Assembly (NCBI GenBank): GCA_016840825.1
Contig: JAEORN010000182.1
Location: forward strand, 1 to 5,626
Direction: 5' to 3'
Length of the DNA: 5,626 nucleotides
Source: Candidatus Thorarchaeota archaeon
GTDB lineage: Archaea > Asgardarchaeota > Thorarchaeia > Thorarchaeales > Thorarchaeaceae
How positions within the stretch are numbered: position 1 is the stretch's first letter; the number at the start of each line of letters is the position of its first letter. Below are positions 1 through 5,611 of the stretch, one piece after another. A model generated the notes under the pieces. It did not search any database. It was given only the letters and a program-made list of their open reading frames with translations, and was not told the origin of the DNA. Position numbers and translations under genes: made by a program.

Positions 1-214
1 ATACTGTAGCTAGTTCTTCGTCTATTAGACTCTTAGTAATTAAATTACCATTCGCATCAAAGATCTCAACGTACCGTAATTCTCGCATCAATGGTTTTCT
101 AATTTGAAATCCTTCCATGGGCTCCCTTTTTAGTAAGCCCTTTCTTCTAATACCAGTTTCTGCAAAAGAGCGAAGAATGTCATCATTGAATTTGGACCCT
201 GTAAGAATCTTCAT
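1..214 (-). CDS. Hypothetical protein, N-terminal 71 codons (runs off left edge)
   Basis: An open minus-strand frame begins at an ATG whose first base is position 214 and stays open to the window edge. It encodes MKILTGSKFNDDILRSF and then a basic stretch (IRRKGLLKR, residues about 22-30), followed by RYVEIFDANGNLITKSL near residues 48-62, which has the look of a beta-hairpin with an Asx-Gly turn. I do not recognise the family and see no membrane segment or signal peptide in the visible part. A TATA-like element centred about 25 bases upstream (236-243) points to a leaderless message starting at this ATG; there is no convincing Shine-Dalgarno sequence. An in-frame GTG three codons upstream is a weaker alternative start. 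It follows the citrate-synthase-like gene by 95 bases in the same direction but appears to have its own promoter. That it is a real gene is likely; its function is unknown. Confidence 0.6.
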   Translation of the reverse strand, partial: MKILTGSKFNDDILRSFAETGIRRKGLLKREPMEGFQIRKPLMRELRYVEIFDANGNLITKSLIDEELATV

Positions 215-235
215 CGAGTTCACACATTGGATATA

Positions 236-243
236 GTATAGAC
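236..243 (-). promoter_or_regulatory. Putative TATA element of the left-edge gene
   Basis: On the minus strand this reads TCTATACT. Its centre lies about 25 bases before the ATG at 214, the archaeal TATA-to-start spacing, so transcription would begin at or next to the start codon. A second TATA-like stretch (TATATCC, 229-235) is too close to the ATG for this role. Assignment is by eye. Confidence 0.4.
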
Positions 244-309
244 CTACATAACAATGAAGACTCTTAAAATACTCACCTCATTGAATGCCCCAGATTGCTT
301 AGATGGGAA

Positions 310-1284
310 CTAGAAAGCTGATAATTCAATAATATGCGCAATCCAGCCAGCGACTCTTGAAACCGCGAATAGTTTCGTATTCATTTCAGCTGGAAAATCA
401 AAAGTGGAGTAAACTGCGGCATTATACAAATCAATATTTGGATACGCCTCAATTCCTTTTCGATTTTTTAGAACAGAATACCCTTCACTTGTCACCTGCG
501 CTATCACTTGCAAAAGCCATTCTTCGGAAGTATTTGAAAGCCTACGTTCAAGAATTCTCTCGAGTACAATTGCCCTCGGGTCTTTTTTTTGGTAGATACG
601 GTGCCCAAGCCCGAATATTTTCAGTCCAGAGTCTATCCGCATTTCCAAGTATGCTCTTAGATTATCCAGATTTCTTATTTCTTCGAACATCTTCATTGCT
701 TCAGTACCAGCACCATGATGTAAGAGTTCGATATGAGTAGCAAGTGCGGCTAATAATGCCTCAGATGCAGATTGCCCATCATGAATGACCTTACTCAGAG
801 CAGACAGGGATGGATTCATTGGATCGTCCATATGTAGGATCAAAGAAGTCTGAAAATCATGAAGGTCCTTTTCATCAGGAACCTTGCATTTTGTCATCCA
901 GAGGAAATTAGCTACGTGCCCGAGATTGCTCTTCGGTAGCTCAATATATCGATTGTATAGGTTGCCGAATTCATGAGCAACCACAAGTGGAGCTAGTGAA
1001 GCAAATGCTAGGAGGGTATCCAAATTATCTAATTGGTTTTCTTCCCTGATTTGATCAAATCTGTGTGCTAGAACAACAAGCGATGAAATATCTTCTCGAT
1101 AGTACTCGCGGAAACTAATTAATTTCTCAGTTAATTCTCTATGTTCTGATTTTGATGGAAGTCTGCCTTTGATAAGAAGAAACAGAACAGACTCATAATC
1201 GAATTTTTCAGAGAGTTCTGTGACATCATATCCTCGAAAATAGAGTCGATTTGCTGCTACGTCAATCCTGCTTATTGGCTCCAT
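310..1284 (-). CDS. Citrate-synthase-fold protein, divergent and C-terminally short
   Basis: The 324-residue product belongs to the citrate synthase family, whose members condense an acyl-CoA with oxaloacetate in the cytoplasm. It starts with RLYFRGYDVTEL (residues 13-24), the family's N-terminal signature. Catalytic-type positions that remain are His190 in LHHGAG, His228 in GLGHRIY, Arg237 in DPRA, Asp285 in YPNIDLY, and Arg310 in the SRVAGWIAHIIE helix. Two things differ. The motif normally ending in DHExN around residues 150-157 reads LHMDDPMN, so the oxaloacetate-binding His is Asp154. The protein also stops at IIELSAF, without the roughly 45-residue tail bearing the RPRxxYVG arginine; archaeal enzymes are usually about 370-390 residues. 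No frame just downstream restores the tail. I chose the ATG at 1284 over an in-frame TTG at 1302 because the TATA element lies 28 bases before it and residue similarity begins there. The fold is secure; citrate synthase activity is doubtful. It may be a paralogue with another substrate or a regulatory role, or an early pseudogene. Confidence 0.85.
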   Translation of the reverse strand: MEPISRIDVAANRLYFRGYDVTELSEKFDYESVLFLLIKGRLPSKSEHRELTEKLISFREYYREDISSLVVLAHRFDQIREENQLDNLDTLLAFASLAPLVVAHEFGNLYNRYIELPKSNLGHVANFLWMTKCKVPDEKDLHDFQTSLILHMDDPMNPSLSALSKVIHDGQSASEALLAALATHIELLHHGAGTEAMKMFEEIRNLDNLRAYLEMRIDSGLKIFGLGHRIYQKKDPRAIVLERILERRLSNTSEEWLLQVIAQVTSEGYSVLKNRKGIEAYPNIDLYNAAVYSTFDFPAEMNTKLFAVSRVAGWIAHIIELSAF

Positions 1285-1309
1285 GAAAATCACGAATTCC
1301 AAGATATGG

Positions 1310-1317
1310 TATAATTT
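1310..1317 (-). promoter_or_regulatory. TATA element of the citrate-synthase-like gene
   Basis: The minus strand reads AAATTATA here, centred about 28 bases before the ATG at 1284. That spacing predicts a transcript starting at or one or two bases before the ATG, that is, a leaderless message, and no Shine-Dalgarno sequence is present. The upstream edge overlaps one arm of the inverted repeat at 1316-1350, where the transcription factor B recognition element would sit. Confidence 0.5.
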
Positions 1318-1350
1318 GAGAGTTCCTTTCGATCAAAAAAGAACTCTCAA
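1316..1350. repeat. Perfect 10-bp inverted repeat between GAPDH and the citrate-synthase-like gene
   Basis: The arms are TTGAGAGTTC (1316-1325) and GAACTCTCAA (1341-1350), an exact reverse-complement pair with a 15-base spacer. On the minus strand the structure starts 9 bases after the GAPDH stop codon, and its spacer opens with six T. The distal arm overlaps the upstream side of the next gene's TATA box. It could act in RNA as a 3' hairpin or terminator for GAPDH, or in DNA as a two-fold operator for a dimeric regulator controlling the downstream promoter. The sequence alone does not decide between these. Confidence 0.7.
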
Positions 1351-1359
1351 GTATTTGCT

Positions 1360-2364
1360 TTACATTTTTTTCCCGACGAGAGCCGCTAAGTCTGCAAGTC
1401 TGTGGCTGTACCCTGCCTCATTGTCATACCAACCAAAGACCTTGACCATCCTATCTTGAACCATTGTAAGTTGTGAATCAAAAGAACAGGAGTGTGGATC
1501 ATTAATGAAATCGGATGAAACAAGCGGTTCTTCAACATAGGCGAGGTACTGAGCAAGACTTCCTTTTTGAGATGCGCTCTTGAATGCACCATTCACAGTG
1601 TCTTCATCTACAGATTTCTCAACGATGACGCTTAGATCAACAAGGGATGCATCCATTACAGGAACTCTAAGAGCCATTCCATTGAGCTTGCCTGCAGCCT
1701 TTGGATAAACTAAACCAATGGCTTTTGCGGCGCCTGTGCTGGTAGGAACAATATTCCAACATGCCGCCCTAGCCCTGCGAAGATCTGAGTGAGGCCCATC
1801 CAACATTACCTGATCATTGGTAACTGCATGAACTGTGGTCATGAATCCTTGCACAATACCAAAAGCCTCATCGATGACCTTGACCATAGGAGCAAGACAA
1901 TTAGTCGTACAGGATGCATTGGAGATGACATGATGCTTTGTAGGATCATAGTCGTGATCGTTAACTCCTGGAACAATTGTGAGCATCTCTCCTTTGCCTG
2001 GCGCGCTCACAATGACTTTCTTAGCTCCCGCCTTGATATGTTTCTCTGCATCTTCACGTTTCCTGAAAAAGCCTGTTGATTCTATAACGATATCAATATC
2101 TAGCTCTTTCCACGGTAGATTTGCAGGGTCTCTTTCCGAGAGAACTTTGATTTCATCTCCATCTACAGTGATCATTCCTTTCCCGGCTTCCACCGTGCCC
2201 TCGAAACGTCCCATAACTGTATCATATTTCATTAAATGAGCCAGGGTCGTTTCAGTTGTTAGGTCATTTGTTGCTACAATATCAAAACCTTTCTTCTCCA
2301 AGGCCGCCCGAAGAAAACCGCGACCTATTCTTCCAAATCCGTTAATAGCTACACGAACAGTCAT
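1360..2364 (-). CDS. gap: Glyceraldehyde-3-phosphate dehydrogenase, class I phosphorylating type
   Basis: This 334-residue cytoplasmic enzyme interconverts glyceraldehyde 3-phosphate and 1,3-bisphosphoglycerate with NAD(P) and phosphate, in glycolysis or gluconeogenesis. Length matches the family. The Rossmann motif GFGRIG is at residues 9-14 and Asp34 in TNDLT is the usual ribose-binding acid that favours NAD. The catalytic motif SNASCTTNCLAP places the nucleophile at Cys152, with partner His179 in TTVHAVT. Further family motifs are DLRRARAA (194-201), PTSTGAAKA (207-215), Arg233 in LRVPVMD and WYDNEAGYS (312-320). In the cofactor loop the usual DLPH is DGPH (189-192), which may relax cofactor preference. 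The ATG at 2364 is preceded by a strong ribosome binding site, GAGGTGG, seven bases away. This is the bacterial-type enzyme and not the separate archaeal GAPDH class, which suggests old transfer if the host is an archaeon. Identification is secure; cofactor preference is inference. Confidence 0.97.
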   Translation of the reverse strand: MTVRVAINGFGRIGRGFLRAALEKKGFDIVATNDLTTETTLAHLMKYDTVMGRFEGTVEAGKGMITVDGDEIKVLSERDPANLPWKELDIDIVIESTGFFRKREDAEKHIKAGAKKVIVSAPGKGEMLTIVPGVNDHDYDPTKHHVISNASCTTNCLAPMVKVIDEAFGIVQGFMTTVHAVTNDQVMLDGPHSDLRRARAACWNIVPTSTGAAKAIGLVYPKAAGKLNGMALRVPVMDASLVDLSVIVEKSVDEDTVNGAFKSASQKGSLAQYLAYVEEPLVSSDFINDPHSCSFDSQLTMVQDRMVKVFGWYDNEAGYSHRLADLAALVGKKM

Positions 2365-2371
2365 AGATTTG

Positions 2372-2378
2372 CCACCTC
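2372..2378 (-). promoter_or_regulatory. Shine-Dalgarno sequence of gap
   Basis: The minus strand reads GAGGTGG here, seven bases before the ATG at 2364, within the purine-rich AGAGGAGAGGTGG. It fixes the start codon and contrasts with the leaderless starts of neighbouring genes, suggesting gap is translated from a true leader. Confidence 0.8.
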
Positions 2379-2415
2379 TCCTCTGTGACTACATGTTATT
2401 GAACTGCAATCTGCT

Positions 2416-2428
2416 GATATATCTTTAC
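2416..2428 (-). promoter_or_regulatory. Promoter of gap (purine-rich BRE-like stretch plus TATA)
   Basis: On the minus strand GTAAAGATATATC begins immediately after the stop codon of the upstream transporter gene (2431-2429). The GATATATC core is centred about 55 bases before the gap ATG, which predicts a start near 2393 and a leader of roughly 29 bases holding the Shine-Dalgarno sequence. The same GATATATCA string occurs at the promoter of the M20 gene. Transporter and gap are therefore probably not dependent on one transcript. Confidence 0.55.
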
Positions 2429-3676
2429 TCATAGAACATCATTGTCTTTTGAGGTTCTTTCTCTTATTGCACCTTCATACCTCCTCATCCCATGAAGATA
2501 GATTGGTACTAGAATGAATCCTGATATTCCAACTAAAATGAAGGGTGCAGAGGGATTCAGAAAGTCCCAGAGGATGCCGCCAACAAGTGGTGCGGAGAAA
2601 CGTGATAGCCCCATAGTGGCCTCAAAAATTCCAAAACCTTCTCCTGCTCTTCCCTCATACGCTGTTCCGAAGACAGATGACATCACTGTAAAAGCCATGA
2701 CTCCTGTAATGCTACCAATACTGAATAGTAGTGCAATAGATAGCAGATTCATTGGATAGCTGAGAATCATGGGGACAAAGACCAATGCTAGAGTACTCGT
2801 AGCACCAACAATCACTGCGACAGAAACAATGGTCACCTTACTTCTATGATCGGCAATACGACCCATTGTTCCACCAAACAAACCTGAGAGAATGCCCCCT
2901 GGCAAGTAGATTAGTGCTACTTGCATTATATCACTTGTAAATTGCTCAATTATGAACAGCTCTACAAAAGGTGAGAGAAGGGCTGAGATGAATGTGTCAA
3001 TAGCTGCGGCAATTACGAGTGCAAGAATGCCTGTAGCAATTGCATCTTGCATGCTTTTGGACAATGGTCGCTTGGTGTGTTGTTCGAGTGGCCGTTTATC
3101 CATCACAACTATTAGACCACCAAGCAGATTTGTGAGAGCGAAGAACACAAGAACTGCAATGACTCCGAATTCAGGGATTGAAAGAATCATTGTAAAACCG
3201 ATAAATGCCCCGATTACGCTGCCCTTTCCATTTGCTGCCTCTCTCTTTCCAAAAGCTTCTGCTCGATTTTTGTGTTGTACGCGTTCAGAAATCTCAGCAT
3301 CACTACCTACTCTGTAGAATGCCGCTCCAAGCCCCCATAGCAGGCTGTTTGCAATAAGGATGTACTTGTCTCCTACGAGAACGGAAATTGCTATGCCTAT
3401 GTATGCAATTGCTCTCACAAGTGTCCCGAGAAAGATTACGGTACGTCTTCTTCCGCCCTTAGCGATCTTCCCGGCAAGAGGAGAAAAAACTGCAGAGCCC
3501 AAAGTGAACATAGAAAAAATAAGAGCAACTTCAATTGCCGATGCGTTCATGTATCCGTATGCAATAATAGGAATGAGGAAGCTGACAACGAAAAATCCAA
3601 AGCTACAGAAAAACGCTGAGTTGTAGACAGCTCTGAGTGCAGCCCAATCACTCGCTCCAGATGACTCCTCTATCAT
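2429..3676 (-). CDS. Major facilitator superfamily (MFS) transporter, substrate unknown
   Basis: The 415-residue product is a polytopic membrane protein with about 12 hydrophobic helices, roughly at 20-42, 47-69, 78-101, 104-122, 150-167, 170-192, 212-235, 250-270, 281-304, 308-336, 349-369 and 378-396. Typical MFS marks are the loop between helices 2 and 3, GKIAKGGRRR (69-78), and a second copy of that motif between helices 8 and 9, GGTMGRIADHRSK (268-280), the usual sign of two related six-helix halves. The central cytoplasmic loop (about 193-211) is basic. The charged segment DAEISERVQHKNRAEAFGKR (126-145) lies between helices 4 and 5, and a similar EGRAGEGFGIFEA (341-353) between helices 10 and 11, a pattern common in drug or metabolite efflux members. 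There is no signal peptide. The ATG at 3676 is supported by a TATA box giving a leader of about 8 bases. Export of a small molecule is plausible, but the substrate cannot be read from the sequence or from the neighbouring gap gene. Confidence 0.92.
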   Translation of the reverse strand: MIEESSGASDWAALRAVYNSAFFCSFGFFVVSFLIPIIAYGYMNASAIEVALIFSMFTLGSAVFSPLAGKIAKGGRRRTVIFLGTLVRAIAYIGIAISVLVGDKYILIANSLLWGLGAAFYRVGSDAEISERVQHKNRAEAFGKREAANGKGSVIGAFIGFTMILSIPEFGVIAVLVFFALTNLLGGLIVVMDKRPLEQHTKRPLSKSMQDAIATGILALVIAAAIDTFISALLSPFVELFIIEQFTSDIMQVALIYLPGGILSGLFGGTMGRIADHRSKVTIVSVAVIVGATSTLALVFVPMILSYPMNLLSIALLFSIGSITGVMAFTVMSSVFGTAYEGRAGEGFGIFEATMGLSRFSAPLVGGILWDFLNPSAPFILVGISGFILVPIYLHGMRRYEGAIRERTSKDNDVL

Positions 3677-3706
3677 GATGTTCTTCTTGTCGATTACTTG
3701 AACGCA

Positions 3707-3714
3707 GATATAAA
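3707..3714 (-). promoter_or_regulatory. TATA box of the MFS transporter gene
   Basis: The minus strand reads TTTATATC, a good archaeal TATA box, centred about 35 bases before the ATG at 3676. The predicted transcript starts near 3684 with a leader of about 8 bases and no Shine-Dalgarno sequence. It lies in a 116-base intergenic region shared with the divergent zinc-ribbon gene. Confidence 0.6.
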
Positions 3715-3744
3715 GATTCTACATGATTTGAACATGTCCGAATG

Positions 3745-3785
3745 CTTATTACAAAATTCCTCTAATTCAGTTTGATACTGGAGGT
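3745..3785 (+). promoter_or_regulatory. Weak TATA-like element and strong ribosome binding site of the zinc-ribbon gene
   Basis: GGAGGT at 3780-3785 lies seven bases before the ATG at 3793, a near-ideal Shine-Dalgarno sequence that decides this start. A possible TATA-like CTTATTA (3745-3751) would place the transcript start near 3774, leaving a short leader of about 19 bases. The ribosome binding site is convincing; the promoter is tentative. Confidence 0.6.
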
Positions 3786-3792
3786 ATCTCAA

Positions 3793-3945
3793 ATGAGTGA
3801 TCATAAGGAGCATATGTGTGAATTTGCCAAGCATAATGGCGTAGATAAGATGCGAGAACGTGTTAAAAATCCGAAGTTCATCTGCGAGGCGTGTGGCCGA
3901 GCAGCAAATAATAAAGAATACCTCTGCAGGCCAGTAAGTCTCTAA
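3793..3945 (+). CDS. Small four-cysteine zinc-ribbon-like protein (50 residues)
   Basis: A 50-codon gene runs from an ATG seven bases after GGAGGT to a TAA. The product has cysteines at 9, 31, 34 and 45: an N-terminal MCEFAKHNG, a basic middle (KMRERVKNPKF, residues 19-29), the CEACGRAA knuckle (31-38) and YLCRPVSL at the C terminus. The CxxCGRAA...LCxP pattern with a preceding single Cys matches, from memory, a family of tiny uncharacterised proteins in archaea and anaerobic bacteria; I could not search to confirm it. The four cysteines could bind one zinc ion or another metal. It is soluble, highly charged and probably cytoplasmic. It diverges from the MFS gene and is followed by a hairpin with a T-tract, so it appears to be a single-gene unit. 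Start, stop, binding site and cysteine pattern together make a real gene likely; the function is unknown. Confidence 0.85.
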   Translation: MSDHKEHMCEFAKHNGVDKMRERVKNPKFICEACGRAANNKEYLCRPVSL

Positions 3946-3968
3946 GCTTCTTTTGGCCTGGAGCAATT

Positions 3969-4020
3969 CTCTGGAGGATGAAGTTCGCATTAGCACTATC
4001 CCCCAGAGTCTTATCTTTTT
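3969..4020 (+). terminator. Hairpin plus T-tract terminator of the zinc-ribbon gene
   Basis: CTCTGG (3969-3974) pairs with CCAGAG (4003-4008), and after one A/C mismatch GGAT (3976-3979) pairs with ATCC (3998-4001), enclosing an 18-base loop. The stem is followed by the T-rich tail TCTTATCTTTTT (4009-4020). It lies 23 bases after the stop codon. T-tracts alone can terminate archaeal transcription, so the tail may matter more than the stem. Confidence 0.6.
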
Positions 4021-4234
4021 AATATGTCAAGCAAACGTAACCTGGCATGCCTAGTCTTAGAATGAATCTTCGATCCTCTATATTGTCGACTACTTCTAGA
4101 ACTTGGTTGTGCATCTTGATCCACACCCGTTCGGTATCTGTTTTTTCTTCATGGCCAAAAAGAGAGGATATATCACTGCGTTCGATTTGATAGAGCTTGG
4201 TGCTCTTAATGTACGAAGAAGTCACTAAGTTCAT
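4019..4234 (-). CDS. Possible small hypothetical gene or gene remnant opposing the M20 promoter
   Basis: A minus-strand frame ends at the TAA in 4021-4019 and is open well into the start of the M20 gene. Its last 40 residues have protein-like composition, for example ERVWIKMHNQVLEVVDNIED followed by RRFILRLGMPGY. The stretch before it contains QIERSDISSLFGHEE. I do not recognise a family. The start is uncertain: an ATG at 4234 (71 residues) and a GTG at 4225 both lie inside the M20 coding sequence and neither has a ribosome binding site; a GTG near 4132 would leave only the C-terminal part. The frame also runs across the M20 promoter on the opposite strand. It may be a genuine small gene, the 3' remnant of a lost gene, or chance. 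It is listed because this stretch otherwise holds no gene. Confidence 0.25.
   Translation of the reverse strand: MNLVTSSYIKSTKLYQIERSDISSLFGHEEKTDTERVWIKMHNQVLEVVDNIEDRRFILRLGMPGYVCLTY
4161..4174 (+). promoter_or_regulatory. Promoter of the M20 peptidase gene (BRE-like stretch plus TATA)
   Basis: AGAGAGGATATATC has a purine-rich upstream part, continuing the run CAAAAAGAG, and a GATATATC core centred about 26 bases before 4197. This predicts a transcript start near 4197 and a leader of about 12 bases before the ATG at 4209. The core and the base after it (GATATATCA) match the gap promoter. Confidence 0.55.
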
Positions 4235-5549
4235 TGATGATAACATGAGCAATTCGGTTGAAGATTTGAAGAAGCTCGTTCGTATACCCACTGTTGCAGC
4301 GAAAGGTGAAGGTATCGAAGAAACTTCAGAATTGGTTGAGAGAATGCTTCAAGATGCTGGTCTGGAAACGCAAATTCATCCAACGACCGGCGCACCAGTA
4401 GTGACGGGATGGTGGAATGTGGGTGCCAAAAGAACTCTGCTGTTCTATGATCATTATGATGTCCAACCTGCAGAACCACTTGATCTCTGGGACTCTCCCC
4501 CATTTGAACCAGAGATAAGGAATGGACGTTTGTGGGGGCGAGGTGTGGCTGATAATAAGGGCGATACCACATCGAGAATTTCTGTAATCAAGGCTTTCAA
4601 GGAGACTGGTACTGAGCTACCTGTAAACGTCAAATTTGTTATCGAGGGAGAGGAGGAGATTGGTAGTCTACATCTCCCTGAGTATACTGAAAAGAATACT
4701 GAGTTCATCACTGCTGATGGTGGAATATGGGAGTTTGGAGGTGCTGGTGTTGATGGTACCCAGGAGGCATGGCTTGGTCTCAAAGGTATCTTCTATGTGG
4801 AACTCGAAATTGAACAACTATCCCGCAACCTACATTCAAGTCTTGCTTGTACAGTTCCATCTGCGGCATATCGATTGATTTGGGCGCTTAATTCATTCCG
4901 TGATGAAGACAGTAGGATACTGATTGATGGATTCTATGACAACATAAAACCTCTAACAAAGGCTGAGCTCGAAGCGATAGAAAAGATAGACCTCCACGAG
5001 GAGGAGTACAAAGAAATCTACGCAATTGATGAGTATCTCAACGGCTTGTCAGGTATGGAGCTTAAGAAAGCATACTACGGAGACCCTACATGCAACATCT
5101 GCGGAATAACAAGCGGGTATCAAGGAAAAGGATCAATGACAGTCCTGCCTGCAAAAGCTTCTGTAAAAATTGATTTTCGTCTCATTGAAGGAATGCATCC
5201 TGATGATATTCACAAGAAACTTCGAAGACATCTAGATGATCATGGCTTCGGTGACATTAAGGTGACCTATTTCGAAGGCTATCCCGCAGCCAAGACACCA
5301 ATTGATCACTCCTTTGTTAAAATAGTCGAGGCTGCGAATAAACGTGTCTTTGGCGAGCTCATCCTACATCCGACTAGTCCTGGCTCAGGACCCCTCTACC
5401 TATTCAACAGGTATGTTCCAATGGTATCTATTGGGTGCAGTGATCACCTTGGAAGAGCTCATTCACCAAACGAGAGCATCTCCCTTGAGAACTATCACAA
5501 GGCACAGCATCGAATCGTGGCGGTTATGGATGAGATGAGTCATTGGTAG
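4209..5549 (+). CDS. M20-family zinc metallopeptidase (dipeptidase or carboxypeptidase type)
   Basis: The 446-residue protein belongs to the M20 (ArgE/DapE/CPG2/PepV) family of cytoplasmic di-zinc hydrolases that cleave dipeptides, C-terminal residues or N-acyl amino acids. Family motifs are in order: FYDHYDVQP with ligand His82 and supporting Asp84; LWDSPPFEP (93-101), typical of the dipeptidase-like branch; GRGVADNKG with bridging Asp115; EGEEEIGS with general base Glu149 and ligand Glu150; Asp170 in TADGG; and ligand His418 in RAHSPNE. The middle part, about 185-330, corresponds to the inserted dimerisation or lid domain. Length fits the family. The ATG at 4209 is preferred over an in-frame TTG at 4197 because it is a stronger codon, matches the usual N terminus (YEEVTKFIDD), and lies about 12 bases after the predicted transcript start with a weak GGTG six bases before it. 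No signal peptide is present. It is probably used in peptide salvage. Family is certain; exact substrate is not. Confidence 0.95.
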   Translation: MYEEVTKFIDDNMSNSVEDLKKLVRIPTVAAKGEGIEETSELVERMLQDAGLETQIHPTTGAPVVTGWWNVGAKRTLLFYDHYDVQPAEPLDLWDSPPFEPEIRNGRLWGRGVADNKGDTTSRISVIKAFKETGTELPVNVKFVIEGEEEIGSLHLPEYTEKNTEFITADGGIWEFGGAGVDGTQEAWLGLKGIFYVELEIEQLSRNLHSSLACTVPSAAYRLIWALNSFRDEDSRILIDGFYDNIKPLTKAELEAIEKIDLHEEEYKEIYAIDEYLNGLSGMELKKAYYGDPTCNICGITSGYQGKGSMTVLPAKASVKIDFRLIEGMHPDDIHKKLRRHLDDHGFGDIKVTYFEGYPAAKTPIDHSFVKIVEAANKRVFGELILHPTSPGSGPLYLFNRYVPMVSIGCSDHLGRAHSPNESISLENYHKAQHRIVAVMDEMSHW

Positions 5550-5551
5550 AG

Positions 5552-5611
5552 AAAGGATCTATATCACGCTCGATTGCTTACGGAAGTGGCGGTCTGATAA
5601 TAAGATCCTTT
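5552..5611. repeat. 9-bp inverted repeat after the M20 gene
   Basis: AAAGGATCT (5552-5560) and AGATCCTTT (5603-5611) are exact reverse complements separated by 42 bases, beginning two bases after the M20 stop codon. The large loop makes a simple intrinsic terminator unlikely. It may be a weak 3' structure at the junction of convergent genes, or chance. Confidence 0.35.

Noticed and set aside
241..312. Frameshift explanation for the short C terminus of the citrate-synthase-like protein
   Set aside because: I translated the bases after the stop in all three minus-strand frames and found no RPRxxYVG-like sequence, so a simple frameshift near the end does not restore the tail.
357..740. 127-codon plus-strand open frame inside the citrate-synthase-like gene
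   Set aside because: It is antisense to a gene with clear family motifs and has no ribosome binding site or recognisable motif.
1285..1302. TTG start at 1302 adding six residues to the citrate-synthase-like protein
   Set aside because: The predicted transcript start is near 1286, downstream of this codon, and the extra residues match no family feature.
1789..2239. Plus-strand open frames inside gap
   Set aside because: They are antisense to a highly conserved gene and have no independent support.
3694..3996. 100-codon minus-strand open frame
   Set aside because: It is the antisense of the zinc-ribbon gene, runs across the transporter's TATA box, and shows no family motif.
4197..4208. TTG start at 4197 adding four residues (MVLL) to the M20 protein
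   Set aside because: The ATG at 4209 is the stronger codon and gives the normal N terminus; the TTG remains possible because it coincides with the predicted transcript start.
4151..4228. 25-codon plus-strand frame beginning MAKKRGYITAFD that overlaps the M20 start
   Set aside because: It has no ribosome binding site, it contains the likely M20 TATA box, so the M20 transcript would start inside it, and it is too short to judge.
4231..4783. Minus-strand open frames inside the M20 gene
   Set aside because: Both (4231-4572 and 4454-4783) are antisense to clear M20 catalytic motifs and lack start signals.
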